Origin: Bacillus sp. OK048
GTDB lineage: Bacteria > Bacillota > Bacilli > Bacillales > Cytobacillaceae
Direction: 5' to 3'
Assembly: GCF_900103525.1 (NCBI RefSeq)
Contig: NZ_FNHN01000020.1
Span: 1 to 52,009 of the forward strand
DNA: 52,009 nucleotides
The translations under genes and the position numbers were made by a program. The notes beneath the pieces were generated by a model. It was not told where the DNA came from, made no database searches, and saw only the letters and a program-made list of their open reading frames with translations. This document shows, one piece after another, positions 1 to 8,029 of the stretch. Each line of letters starts with the position of its first letter. The first letter of the stretch is position 1.

Positions 1-95
1 GTCACACCCGTTCCCATACCGAACACGGAAGTTAAGCTTCTTTGCGCCGATGGTAGTTGGGACTTTGTCCCTGTGAGAGTAGGACGTTGCCAGGC
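1..95 (+). rRNA. rrf: 5S ribosomal RNA, 3' part (partial at window edge)
   Basis: The sequence from the first base through GTTGCCAGGC is the conserved 3' three quarters of a Bacillus 5S rRNA. About 20 bases of the 5' end lie outside the window. It is the last rRNA of an operon that continues straight into the tRNA cluster without a terminator. Confidence 0.95.
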
Positions 96-110
96 TATTA
101 TTATTATTAT

Positions 111-185
111 TCCGCAGTAGCTCAGTGGTAGAGCTATCGGCTGTTAACCGATCGGTCGTAGGTTCGAGTCCTACCTGCGGAGCCA
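111..185 (+). tRNA. tRNA-Asn (GTT)
   Basis: Complete cloverleaf with anticodon GTT and encoded CCA. It lies 15 bases after the 5S rRNA and is the first tRNA of the rRNA-linked cluster. The same 75-nt sequence recurs at 50446-50520. Confidence 0.97.
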
Positions 186-211
186 TTTTTATTAATTTGA
201 GGATTAGCTAT

Positions 212-284
212 GCTTCCATAGCTCAGTAGGTAGAGCACTTCCATGGTAAGGAAGAGGTCAGCGGTTCGAGCCCGCTTGGGAGCT
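212..284 (+). tRNA. tRNA-Thr (GGT)
   Basis: Cloverleaf with anticodon stem CTTCC/GGAAG and loop ATGGTAA, giving anticodon GGT. The 3' CCA is not encoded, since the acceptor end is followed by TACC. Confidence 0.93.
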
Positions 285-303
285 TACCTATTTTTATAAA
301 AAT

Positions 304-378
304 GGCCCCTTGGTCAAGCGGTTAAGACACCTCCCTTTCACGGAGGTAACACGGGTTCGAGTCCCGTAGGGGTCACCA
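304..378 (+). tRNA. tRNA-Glu (TTC)
   Basis: Acceptor stem GGCCCCT/AGGGGTC, anticodon TTC in loop CTTTCAC, and encoded CCA. A near-identical copy without CCA lies at 50628-50699. Confidence 0.97.
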
Positions 379-444
379 AATTTTTTCGCGTTAACGAATA
401 TATCTTACCATACACGATAGTGAATGCAACATTTCTTATATATT

Positions 445-520
445 GGAGGATTAGCTCAGCTGGGAGAGCATCTGCCTTACAAGCAGAGGGTCGGCGGTTC
501 GATCCCGTCATCCTCCACCA
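445..520 (+). tRNA. tRNA-Val (TAC)
   Basis: Acceptor GGAGGAT/ATCCTCC, anticodon TAC, encoded CCA, 76 nt. Confidence 0.97.
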
Positions 521-559
521 TAATTTTTTCACGCTAGTGGAAATAATCTTTCCTTATGT

Positions 560-635
<76 letters not shown>

Positions 636-651
636 TGCAGTTTTAATAAGT

Positions 652-736
652 GGAGGGGTAGCGAAGTGGCTAAACGCGGCGGACTGTAAATCCGCTCCCT
701 CCGGGTTCGGCGGTTCGAATCCGTCCCCCTCCACCA
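652..736 (+). tRNA. tRNA-Tyr (GTA)
   Basis: 85-nt class II tRNA with a long variable arm, anticodon GTA and encoded CCA. Confidence 0.96.
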
Positions 737-785
737 CTTATATTTTAATTAAATGTTGGACAAACTAGATAATGTCCTTAAACAT

Positions 786-860
786 TGGGCTATAGCCAAG
801 CGGTAAGGCATCGCACTTTGACTGCGACATGCGTTGGTTCAAATCCAGCTAGCCCAGCCA
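786..860 (+). tRNA. tRNA-Gln (TTG)
   Basis: Starts TGGGCTATAGCC, anticodon TTG, encoded CCA. It is identical to the copy at 50935-51009, and one base separates it from the following tRNA-Lys. Confidence 0.97.
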
Positions 861-861
861 A

Positions 862-934
862 GAGCCATTAGCTCAGTTGGTAGAGCATCTGACTTTTAAT
901 CAGAGGGTCGAAGGTTCGAATCCTTCATGGCTCA
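862..934 (+). tRNA. tRNA-Lys (TTT)
   Basis: Acceptor GAGCCAT/ATGGCTC, anticodon TTT; CCA is not encoded. Identical to the copy at 51060-51132. Confidence 0.96.
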
Positions 935-948
935 TCATTTAACAAATT

Positions 949-985
949 GGCCCCAAGAGAATTATTTCTCTGAGGGTCTTTATCT
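949..985 (+). terminator. Possible internal terminator between tRNA-Lys and tRNA-Ala
   Basis: Arms GGCCC (949-953) and GGGTC (974-978) enclose a second stem AGAGAA/TTCTCT with loop TTAT, followed by a T-rich run. The stem is interrupted by a 2x2 mismatch, so it may be only a processing or attenuation hairpin. Confidence 0.4.
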
Positions 986-1027
986 TTAAAAAATAGTGAG
1001 TTTCCCGGTTTTCTACTCCAATACTAT

Positions 1028-1103
1028 GGGGCCTTAGCTCAGCTGGGAGAGCGCCTGCTTTGCACGCAGGAGGTCAGCGGTTCGATCCCGCTAGGCTCCA
1101 CCA
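1028..1103 (+). tRNA. tRNA-Ala (TGC)
   Basis: Acceptor GGGGCCT/AGGCTCC, anticodon TGC, encoded CCA. It is the last tRNA of the left cluster and is followed at once by a strong terminator. Confidence 0.97.
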
Positions 1104-1123
1104 TCACACTACATAAAATATTT

Positions 1124-1156
1124 ACCTTAGATCATCTGGTGATCTAAGGTTTTTTT
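1124..1156 (+). terminator. Intrinsic terminator of the left rRNA/tRNA operon
   Basis: Perfect 11-bp stem (1124-1134 with 1140-1150, arm ACCTTAGATCA), 5-nt loop, then T6. Confidence 0.93.
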
Positions 1157-1213
1157 GTGTTCAAGCACGATTTAGTCCACATTGAACAGCTGATTCAAAA
1201 GCCCGAAAGGCAA

Positions 1214-1466
1214 TAAGTGACCGGAATCTTGTAAGAAAAGAAAAAGTGGTCACTAATGAAGGCTATAAGTGACCGGAATCTTGTAAGAAAAGAAAAAGTG
1301 GTCACTAATGAGGGCTATAAGTGACCGAAATCTTGTAAGAAAAGAAAAAGTGGTCACTAATGAAGGTTATAAGTGACCGGAATCTTGTAAGAAAAGAAAA
1401 AGTGGTTACTAATGAGGGCTATAAGTGACCGAAATCTTGTAAGAAAAGAAAAAGTGGTCACTAACT
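1214..1466. repeat. Tandem array of five 52-bp hairpin repeats (locus 1)
   Basis: Five head-to-tail units with an exact 52-bp period start at 1214, 1266, 1318, 1370 and 1422. Each unit has inverted arms AGTGACC and GGTCACT separated by about 25 bases of purine-rich sequence (core TTGTAAGAAAAG). Unit 4 has GGTTACT in its right arm, which still pairs through a G-U wobble. Units differ at only a few bases, so the array is recent or homogenised. It fills most of the space between the tRNA terminator and arginase. There is no spacer variety as in CRISPR and no ORF. Related arrays lie at 22264-22630 and 49541-49645. Confidence 0.95.
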
Positions 1467-1618
1467 AAAAGATCCTATAAAAAACGATAGCAGCCTTCAA
1501 TAGATTAGCAATAATACTCCGTCCGCTACCGCCCGTATATATATACATAACTTTGTCGAGTTGAGTCATTGGCTTGCAAACGGTTAAAATAGGAATTAAC
1601 AAGGGATAGGGGGAGACT

Positions 1619-2515
1619 ATGAAAAAGCTATCTATTATTGGAATGCCGATGGATTTAGGACAAATGAGACGTGGAGTTGATATGGGTCCGAGTGCTATAC
1701 GTTATGCTGGAATAAACGAGAGATTAAAACCACTTTTTGACGAAATCCATGACATGGGAGACATCCCGATTGGCAGACCCGAAGTGGTGATCGATAAAGA
1801 ATCGAATTTAAGAAATTTAGACCTCGTAGCAGAAAAAAGTACATTGCTGGCAGAAAAAGTAGATGAAGTTATTCAGTCTGGTTCATTTCCTCTGGTTTTA
1901 GGAGGAGACCATAGCATTGCCATCGGTACATTAGCAGGTGTTTCAAAACATTATAAGCAGCTTGGAGTTATCTGGTATGATGCCCATGGCGATTTAAATA
2001 CGGCTGATACATCGCCAACTGGAAATATACATGGTATGCCATTGGCTGTAAGTTTAGGTATTGGCCATCATTCATTAACGGATATTGCCGGGTATGCACC
2101 AAAAGTTAAACCAGAGAACGTAATCATCATTGGTGCGAGATCACTTGATGAAGGTGAGAAGATGCTTATTAAAGAACAAGGAATAAAAGTCTATACGATG
2201 CATGAGATTGACCGATTAGGGATGGCAAAAGTAATGGAAGAAACCATTTCATATCTAAAGGGAAAGACAGACGGTGTTCACTTATCGCTAGATCTTGACG
2301 GTTTAGACCCTAATGATGCTCCTGGAGTGGGAACCCCCGTTATGGGTGGGATTAGTTATCGTGAGAGTCATCTAGCAATGGAAATGCTTGAAGAAGCAAA
2401 GATAATAACTTCAGCAGAATTTGTTGAAGTCAACCCGATTTTAGATGAAAAAAATAAAACGGCAAGAGCAGCTGTTGAATTGATGGGCTCATTGTTCGGT
2501 GAAAAATTATTATAA
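1619..2515 (+). CDS. rocF: Arginase
   Basis: Ureohydrolase that splits L-arginine into ornithine and urea in the cytoplasm, opening arginine catabolism. The 298-residue length is the Bacillus norm. Metal ligands are visible in GGDHSIAIG (about residue 95), WYDAHGDLN (about 120) and SLDLDGLDP (about 225), and EFVEVNP closes the active site. The ATG follows a purine-rich ribosome site (GGGGGAG). The gene stands alone: the roc partners rocD and rocE are not adjacent. A terminator follows at 2525. No sigma-54 or other regulatory site could be recognised between the repeat array and the start, so regulation is not evident. Confidence 0.95.
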   Translation: MKKLSIIGMPMDLGQMRRGVDMGPSAIRYAGINERLKPLFDEIHDMGDIPIGRPEVVIDKESNLRNLDLVAEKSTLLAEKVDEVIQSGSFPLVLGGDHSIAIGTLAGVSKHYKQLGVIWYDAHGDLNTADTSPTGNIHGMPLAVSLGIGHHSLTDIAGYAPKVKPENVIIIGARSLDEGEKMLIKEQGIKVYTMHEIDRLGMAKVMEETISYLKGKTDGVHLSLDLDGLDPNDAPGVGTPVMGGISYRESHLAMEMLEEAKIITSAEFVEVNPILDEKNKTARAAVELMGSLFGEKLL

Positions 2516-2524
2516 TCATTCGTC

Positions 2525-2560
2525 AGCAGCTTTCCACAGAAAGCTGCTATATCTTTTTCC
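2525..2560 (+). terminator. Terminator after rocF
   Basis: Perfect 9-bp stem AGCAGCTTT/AAAGCTGCT with a 6-nt loop, then a T-rich tail. Confidence 0.85.
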
Positions 2561-2660
2561 ACTATCTTTTTCCTCTAAAAAAAATCTTTTAAGCTTCCTT
2601 TTATCCAAATTAGTTAATATTTGTTAATATAAAAAGTGTGTAAGAAGATATTATTTATAG

Positions 2661-2686
2661 TGAAACCTTTTTGCTATTGATTCGTA
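2661..2686 (+). promoter_or_regulatory. Sigma-W autoregulatory promoter of sigW-rsiW
   Basis: TGAAAC at 2661-2666 and CGTA at 2683-2686 are separated by exactly 16 bases, the consensus for extracytoplasmic sigma-W promoters. It lies 36 bases before the sigW start, so the operon is read by its own product, as known in B. subtilis. Confidence 0.92.
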
Positions 2687-2721
2687 AGATTGTATAGCCG
2701 CATTGGAGCTGAGAAAAACAA

Positions 2722-3285
2722 ATGGATGCCCTTATAAAAAAGAGAATAAAACAAGTAATTAAAGGCGATCAGGATGCATTTGCTGAAATTGTTGAAATTT
2801 ATAGCAATAGTATTTATCAGCTTGGTTACCGTATGCTTGGAAATCGTCATGAGGCAGAGGACATTGCACAGGAAGCCTTCATTCGTGCATATGTAAATAT
2901 CAAATCTTTTAATCAAGATTTAAAGTTTTCAACTTGGTTATTCAGGATTGCAACTAATTTATGTATTGACAGAATTAGAAAGAAAAAGCCAGATTACTAC
3001 CTAGATGCCGAAGTTTCGGGAACTGAAGGTCTCACCATGTATTCGCAGCTTTCATCCAATTCTCCTTTACCCGAAACGGAATTGGAAAGTCTTGAACTTC
3101 AAGATACCGTTCAAAAGGAAATTTTAAAGCTTCCTGAAAAATACAGATCGGTTATTGTTTTAAAATATATTGAAGAATTGTCTTTAAATGAAATAAGTGA
3201 AATCCTTGACATGCCATTAGGTACAGTCAAAACCCGTATCCATCGTGGACGAGAGGCTTTACGTCAACAATTACGTTATGTGTGA
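2722..3285 (+). CDS. sigW: RNA polymerase ECF sigma factor SigW
   Basis: Extracytoplasmic-function sigma factor of 187 residues that directs the antibiotic and envelope-stress regulon. Region 2 (about residues 25-90, with GNRHEAEDIAQEAF and WLFRIATNLCIDRIR) and region 4 (about 130-185, ending in the helix-turn-helix LNEISEILDMPLGTVKTR) are both intact. The start is fixed by a GGAG site 13 bases upstream. The gene lies behind a sigma-W promoter and directly before its anti-sigma factor, which supports SigW rather than another ECF factor. Confidence 0.95.
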   Translation: MDALIKKRIKQVIKGDQDAFAEIVEIYSNSIYQLGYRMLGNRHEAEDIAQEAFIRAYVNIKSFNQDLKFSTWLFRIATNLCIDRIRKKKPDYYLDAEVSGTEGLTMYSQLSSNSPLPETELESLELQDTVQKEILKLPEKYRSVIVLKYIEELSLNEISEILDMPLGTVKTRIHRGREALRQQLRYV

Positions 3286-3300
3286 TAAGAGGTGAACACG

Positions 3301-3924
3301 TTGAAGTGTGAAGAAGAAATCGTTGAATTAATGCATGAATATTTAGATGAAGACATAGACCCTCAAAATGAGATGATTTTAAGAGAACACCTCAAAGGCT
3401 GCAAGGACTGTGAGACACTGTTCAATGAATTCAAGAGGACAATCGCTGTTGTAAAAGGATCCTCTAGGATGCAGGCCCCTCCTAATTTTACAGCGAATGT
3501 AATGGCCCGCCTGCCTAAAGAAAAGAAAAAGGTCGGTGTCCAAAGATGGATGCGAAATCATCCACTAATCGCTGCGGCTTCACTATTTTTAGTTTTAATG
3601 ATGGGAAGTATATTTTCAACCTGGAATCAAGAACGAGAATTTTCTGTTTCTAAACAAGAAAACCTGATTGTTCAAAATGATACGGTAATTGTCCCTGAAG
3701 GAGAAGTGGTCAAGGGCGATGTGATTGTTCGCAATGGAAAGTTGAAAATCGAAGGTGAAGTCCAAGGAAATGTAACGGTTATAAATGGAGAACAGTATTT
3801 AGCATCTGCCGGTCGTGTAACGGGGCAAATAGAAGAGGTTAATGAAGTATTCGATTGGATCTGGTATCACATGAAAAAGACAGCTATCGAGGTTGTTGAT
3901 ATCTTTAACGAAAGTGAAGAATAA
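3301..3924 (+). CDS. rsiW: Anti-sigma-W factor RsiW
   Basis: Membrane-bound anti-sigma factor that holds SigW until it is cleaved by regulated proteolysis under envelope stress. The N-terminal zinc anti-sigma motif (His, then CxxC in EHLKGCKDC near residue 35) binds SigW. A transmembrane segment follows near residues 85-105 (LIAAASLFLVLMMG), then an extracytoplasmic region with VPEGEVVKGDV-type repeats. TTG at 3301 is preferred because AGAGGTG lies 6 bases upstream; an in-frame GTG at 3292 overlaps that ribosome site. Translation is probably coupled to sigW, 15 bases away. Confidence 0.93.
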   Translation: MKCEEEIVELMHEYLDEDIDPQNEMILREHLKGCKDCETLFNEFKRTIAVVKGSSRMQAPPNFTANVMARLPKEKKKVGVQRWMRNHPLIAAASLFLVLMMGSIFSTWNQEREFSVSKQENLIVQNDTVIVPEGEVVKGDVIVRNGKLKIEGEVQGNVTVINGEQYLASAGRVTGQIEEVNEVFDWIWYHMKKTAIEVVDIFNESEE

Positions 3925-3928
3925 TAGT

Positions 3929-3961
3929 AAGAAGTCACTCGGAGTGAGTGATTTCTTTTTT
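3929..3961 (+). terminator. Terminator of sigW-rsiW
   Basis: 12-bp stem with one G-T pair (3929-3940 with 3946-3957), 5-nt loop, and a T run. Confidence 0.88.
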
Positions 3962-4086
3962 AATGAGGCAGTTTTCTGTGAAAACACAGTACAATCATTA
4001 ATTTTTGTTATAATAAGCAACAACGTTTAAAAAAAGAGCTTTTCATGATTTCTATTCTGACAAAAATAGGGTGCAAGCTTAATTTG

Positions 4087-4095
4087 TGGTATAAT
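4087..4095 (+). promoter_or_regulatory. Extended -10 promoter for cdaA-cdaR-glmM
   Basis: TGG-TATAAT forms an extended -10 element about 40 bases before the cdaA start. No good -35 hexamer is seen at the usual distance, which is common for extended -10 promoters. Confidence 0.55.
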
Positions 4096-4135
4096 AAATT
4101 GGTTATAAGTTAGACAAATTTACGGAGGAAAAACA

Positions 4136-4969
4136 ATGCCGTTTTTTGAAGATTTTACTATATGGGAGTATCTAGCTAGTATTGTTGATATAATCCTTGT
4201 GTCGTATGTCATTTATAAACTTTTAAATCTAATAAAGGGAACAAAGGCCGTACAATTATTAAAAGGAATTGTGGTTATTCTCCTTGTAAGAGTTGTAAGT
4301 GGTTTTTTTGGTCTAAATACACTAAGTTGGCTCATGCAACAGGCAATTGATTGGGGATTTCTTGCAGTCATTATTATTTTCCAGCCTGAGCTTAGAAGAG
4401 CCCTTGAGCAACTTGGAAGAGGGAAGTTTTTTTCAAGAAGCAGTGGACCTGATGATGAAGATCAAGAGAAAATGGTGGACGCCATCACGAAGGCAACCGA
4501 TTATATGGCAAAACGGCGTATTGGGGCATTAATTTCCATTGAGAGGGAAACAGGCATGAGTGATTACATAGAAACAGGTATTCCACTCGACGCGAAAATT
4601 TCTTCCGAATTACTCATAAATATCTTTATTCCAAATACACCGCTCCATGATGGGGCCGTTATTATTCAAAAAGGTAATGTAGCTGCAGCTGCATGTTATC
4701 TTCCTTTATCTGAAAGTCCATTTATCTCAAAAGAACTAGGTACAAGACATCGTGCTGCTTTAGGGATAAGTGAGGTTACGGACAGTATTACGGTGGTCGT
4801 TTCAGAAGAAACAGGAAATATCTCTTTAACGAAAAATGGCGAGCTGCACCGAAATTTAACCGTAGAGGGTTTTAAGGAATTAATTTCGCATGATTTAATT
4901 GTTACCAACACAAAAGTAAAACCGGCTTCTTCAGCTCGTTGGAACTGGAGGGGGAAGAGTAATGGATAA
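4136..4969 (+). CDS. cdaA: Diadenylate cyclase CdaA
   Basis: Membrane-bound enzyme that condenses two ATP into the second messenger c-di-AMP, which controls potassium and osmotic balance and cell-wall homeostasis. Three hydrophobic segments occupy about residues 10-90. The DisA_N/DAC domain follows, with the hallmark DGA (TPLHDGAVII) and RHR (GTRHRAALG) motifs. The 277-residue length fits the family. The ATG follows a GGAGG site. The end overlaps cdaR by 8 bases, so the two are translationally coupled. The conserved cdaA-cdaR-glmM operon ties c-di-AMP production to glucosamine phosphate synthesis. Confidence 0.95.
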   Translation: MPFFEDFTIWEYLASIVDIILVSYVIYKLLNLIKGTKAVQLLKGIVVILLVRVVSGFFGLNTLSWLMQQAIDWGFLAVIIIFQPELRRALEQLGRGKFFSRSSGPDDEDQEKMVDAITKATDYMAKRRIGALISIERETGMSDYIETGIPLDAKISSELLINIFIPNTPLHDGAVIIQKGNVAAAACYLPLSESPFISKELGTRHRAALGISEVTDSITVVVSEETGNISLTKNGELHRNLTVEGFKELISHDLIVTNTKVKPASSARWNWRGKSNG

Positions 4970-6194
4970 ATTGATGGATAATCCCTGGTTTATTAAAATC
5001 CTTGCTTTATTAATGGCTGTTCTACTTTATTCAGCCGTTCCGAATGCTGCCAGTAAAACGAATGATATTAATGTACCAGGGGTAAAAACCTCTGAGATAC
5101 TAGAAGAAATTCCAGTTAAAGCCTATTATGATACCGAAAACCTAGTTGTTTCAGGACTGCCTGATATGGTTGAAGTAACACTCGAAGGTCCAATGCCCCA
5201 TGTGCAGTCAGCAAAGGCGTTAAAAAACTTCGAGGTATTTGTTGACCTAACCAATGCTAAAATAGGTAATCAAAAAGTAAAGTTTGAAGTAAGCGGGTTA
5301 TCAGAAAAATTAAAAGCAACCATCAAACCAGCTTCAGTAACCGTATCGATTCAAGAAAGGATATCGAAAGAGTTTACCGTAGAAGCTGAATTTGACCGTG
5401 AATTGATAAAAGAAGGTTATTCAGCCGGACAACCTACGGTTAAACCAAACAAGGTGAAAATCACCGGTGCCAAGGATGTAATCGATCGAATTACATATGT
5501 AAAGGCAACACTTGATGGTAAAGCTCTTCTTGATAGTACTGTTTCAAAAAATGCACAGGTACGGGTACTCGATAAAGAATTAAATAAACTAGATGTAGTG
5601 GTCGAGCCGGATACAGTGGAAGTGACCATTCCAGTTAAAAGCAACAATAAAACTGTACCTATTAATATTGTTGAAAAAGGTACCCCGCCAGCAGGGGTGA
5701 CACTTGAATCGATTACTTTAGATGTTAAGGAAGCTGTCATTTCAGGATCTGAGGATGTTTTAAAAGATACTAATAGTGTCCGTGTCGAAGTTGATATCAG
5801 TAAAATAAATGAAAATACAACACTCACATTACCAATCATTATCTCAAACGGAGTAACGAAAGTGACACCTGAAACAGTCAAAGCAACGGTTGTTGTTGCT
5901 AAAAGTGAAAGCGAGAAAGCTGTATCAGCTATCCCGATAAATGTGAAAGGATTATCCGACCAATATGAGGCGGTTGTTAATGATCCATCCAATCGATTAA
6001 TAAATTTATTAGTCTTTGGACCAGGTAATGCAATAACTGGGTTAGGACCAAATGACTTCACGATATTCGTTGATTTAACGGGCCTTACAGATGGTGTTCA
6101 TACCGTCAATATTCAGGTTACTGGGCCAACTAATGTAACATGGAAACCGGATAAATTATCTGCAAAAGTTACCATAATGAAAGCCAACGCATAA
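4962..6194 (+). CDS. cdaR: CdaA regulatory protein CdaR (YbbR-domain)
   Basis: Extracytoplasmic regulator of CdaA. One N-terminal membrane anchor lies at about residues 8-28 (FIKILALLMAVLLYSAV). Tandem YbbR repeats of about 80 residues follow, recognisable by recurring EVTLEGP, VEVTIPV and KATVVVA-type beta strands. At 410 residues it is somewhat shorter than the B. subtilis protein as I recall it. The start codon lies inside the end of cdaA, behind GGAGGGGAAG. It sits between the cyclase and glmM as in other Firmicutes. Confidence 0.93.
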   Translation: MDKLMDNPWFIKILALLMAVLLYSAVPNAASKTNDINVPGVKTSEILEEIPVKAYYDTENLVVSGLPDMVEVTLEGPMPHVQSAKALKNFEVFVDLTNAKIGNQKVKFEVSGLSEKLKATIKPASVTVSIQERISKEFTVEAEFDRELIKEGYSAGQPTVKPNKVKITGAKDVIDRITYVKATLDGKALLDSTVSKNAQVRVLDKELNKLDVVVEPDTVEVTIPVKSNNKTVPINIVEKGTPPAGVTLESITLDVKEAVISGSEDVLKDTNSVRVEVDISKINENTTLTLPIIISNGVTKVTPETVKATVVVAKSESEKAVSAIPINVKGLSDQYEAVVNDPSNRLINLLVFGPGNAITGLGPNDFTIFVDLTGLTDGVHTVNIQVTGPTNVTWKPDKLSAKVTIMKANA

Positions 6195-6231
6195 ATCACA
6201 GCAGTATACATGATAAGGAGCGATTTTGATA

Positions 6232-7581
6232 ATGGGAAAATACTTTGGAACCGATGGCGTCCGCGGAGTTGCAAATAGCGAATTAACACCTGAATTAGCC
6301 TTTAAACTAGGACGTTTCGGGGGTTTTGTTTTAACAAAGGACAAGGACAGACCAAAAGTGTTAATCGGCCGTGATACACGCGTATCAGGTCATATGCTCG
6401 AAGGGGCATTGGTGGCAGGTTTACTTTCAATTGGTGCAGAGGTTATGCGCTTAGGAGTCATTTCAACTCCAGGAGTATCTTATTTAACGAAGGCACTTGG
6501 TGCTGAAGCAGGTGTAATGATATCTGCCTCCCACAATCCAGTTGCAGACAACGGAATTAAATTCTTTGGTCCAGATGGTTTTAAGCTATCAGATGAGCAA
6601 GAGCTTGAGATCGAAGAGTTAATTGATATGGCAGATGATCAATTACCAAGACCTGTTGGTGCAGATCTAGGCCAAGTGATGGATTATTTTGAAGGCGGAC
6701 AAAAGTACCTTCAATACCTGAAGAATACAGTTGATGAAGATTTTTCGGGGATCCATATTGCCTTAGACTGTGCTCATGGTGCAACGTCTTCGCTCGCGAC
6801 ACACTTATTTGCTGATTTGGATGCAGATATCTCTATTATGGGTGCTTCTCCAAATGGCATTAACATAAATGCTGGTGTTGGCTCAACCCACCCGGAAAGC
6901 TTAGCGGCTATGGTAAAGGAAAAAGGAGCTGATGTGGGACTATCATTTGATGGTGATGGAGACCGCTTAATCGCAATCGATGAAAAGGGGAATATCGTCG
7001 ATGGCGACCAAATCATGTTTATTTGTGGAAAGTACATGAAAGAACAGGGGCGTCTGAAACATAGTACGATTGTATCAACGGTTATGAGTAATCTTGGCTT
7101 TTATAAAGGTCTAGAAGTACTCGGAATCCATAGCGTTCCTACTGCAGTGGGTGATCGCTATGTTGTGGAAGAAATGAAGAAAAGTGGATTTAATCTCGGC
7201 GGTGAACAATCCGGACACATCATTTTCTTGGATTACAATACTACAGGAGATGGCTTATTAACGGGTCTGCAATTAGTCAATATAATGAAATCAACCCAGA
7301 AAACTTTATCTGAATTAGCTGCAGATATGAAAAAGTTTCCTCAGAAGCTTGTTAACGTTCGGGTAACGGATAAGCACCATGTTACGGATAATGAGAAGGT
7401 AAAAGCGGTAATCGAACAGGTAGAAGCAGAAATGAATGGGGACGGGAGAATCCTCGTTCGTCCATCTGGCACAGAGCCACTTGTTCGGGTAATGGCAGAA
7501 GCCCCTACAGAAGAATTATGTGAAGCTTATGTTGAACGAATTGTTTCTGTAGTAAAGGAAGAAATGGAATTAAAAGAATAG
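6232..7581 (+). CDS. glmM: Phosphoglucosamine mutase
   Basis: Converts glucosamine-6-phosphate to glucosamine-1-phosphate for UDP-GlcNAc, hence peptidoglycan and teichoic acid synthesis. The phosphoserine loop ISASHNP places the catalytic Ser at residue 100, the metal loop is DGDGDR, and the substrate loop GGEQSGH and phosphate loop RPSGTEP are present. Length is 449 residues. ATG at 6232 gives the family start MGKYFGTDGVRG; an in-frame TTG at 6226 is closer to the ribosome site but adds two residues the family lacks. It is the third gene of the cdaA operon, in which glmM and c-di-AMP synthesis are functionally linked. Confidence 0.96.
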   Translation: MGKYFGTDGVRGVANSELTPELAFKLGRFGGFVLTKDKDRPKVLIGRDTRVSGHMLEGALVAGLLSIGAEVMRLGVISTPGVSYLTKALGAEAGVMISASHNPVADNGIKFFGPDGFKLSDEQELEIEELIDMADDQLPRPVGADLGQVMDYFEGGQKYLQYLKNTVDEDFSGIHIALDCAHGATSSLATHLFADLDADISIMGASPNGININAGVGSTHPESLAAMVKEKGADVGLSFDGDGDRLIAIDEKGNIVDGDQIMFICGKYMKEQGRLKHSTIVSTVMSNLGFYKGLEVLGIHSVPTAVGDRYVVEEMKKSGFNLGGEQSGHIIFLDYNTTGDGLLTGLQLVNIMKSTQKTLSELAADMKKFPQKLVNVRVTDKHHVTDNEKVKAVIEQVEAEMNGDGRILVRPSGTEPLVRVMAEAPTEELCEAYVERIVSVVKEEMELKE

Positions 7582-7593
7582 ACTTTTATAAAG

Positions 7594-7637
7594 ATATGCA
7601 TAAGGGAACGGTATGGAGCCCTTATGCATATTTTATT
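7594..7637 (+). terminator. Terminator of the cdaA-cdaR-glmM operon
   Basis: Perfect 13-bp stem ATATGCATAAGGG (7594-7606) with 7619-7631, 12-nt loop, followed by TTTATTA. Confidence 0.82.
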
Positions 7638-7766
7638 ATGTAAATGGAAAAAAACAGTAACTAGTTGACGAATGTCCATTCATCAGTTACGATTATTTTG
7701 CTTTTTCTTTTTAAAGGCAAAAATTTTAGTAAAGGAGGGCCGAGAAGTAAAAAAGTAGTAATAAAA

Positions 7767-7912
7767 GCGCCTGAACTAACCAAGGTGGGTTAGTTGACGA
7801 GGAGGAGGTTTATCGAATGTTCGGCGGATACCTCCCGGTTGGACGCACAACCGATTGTTTCTTCTTTAAAACATCAAGGCAACTTGGTGCACAAAGAGAA
7901 GGAAATGCGCAT
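7767..7912 (+). ncRNA. glmS ribozyme/riboswitch
   Basis: Self-cleaving RNA activated by glucosamine-6-phosphate. The cleavage site is A7766/G7767 in AAAAGCGCC. The conserved core is present in order: a P1-type hairpin (ACTAACC/GGTTAGT), GACGAGG, GGTTTATCGA, TTCGGCGGATA and CTCCCGGTTG, then the 3' P3-P4 part ending near GAAGGAAATG. It lies in the 5' leader of glmS, so cleavage lowers GlmS when glucosamine-6-phosphate is abundant. The 3' boundary is approximate. Confidence 0.93.
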
Positions 7913-7934
7913 ACTAAACATAGCAACAAAAAGA

Positions 7935-7958
7935 AGAAGGTATATACAGATACCTTCT
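7935..7958 (+). promoter_or_regulatory. Hairpin in the glmS leader, 3' of the ribozyme
   Basis: Perfect 9-bp stem AGAAGGTAT/ATACCTTCT with a 6-nt loop. There is no T run, so it is not a terminator. It separates the ribozyme from the next hairpin. Confidence 0.6.
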
Positions 7959-7970
7959 AAAACAGAGATA

Positions 7971-8020
7971 AGGGGGCAAGGTGAGCCTCCCAAGCATTCT
8001 TGCCCCCTGTATCAGGGAGG
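7971..8020 (+). promoter_or_regulatory. Hairpin with loop complementary to the glmS ribosome binding site
   Basis: A perfect 10-bp stem AGGGGGCAAG (7971-7980) / CTTGCCCCCT (7999-8008) has an 18-nt loop containing CCTCCC (7986-7991). This is the exact complement of the glmS Shine-Dalgarno GGGAGG (8015-8020), 6 bases beyond the stem. An H-type pseudoknot that hides the ribosome site is therefore possible. The function is inferred. Confidence 0.55.
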
Positions 8021-8029
8021 AAAAGAAAA

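Noticed and set aside
1214..1466. CRISPR array
   Set aside because: Units are contiguous and nearly identical over their full length, with no unique spacers; no cas genes are nearby.
5417..6061. 214-codon minus-strand ORF
   Set aside because: Antisense shadow of cdaR, low-complexity Thr/Ser-rich translation, no ribosome site or family features.
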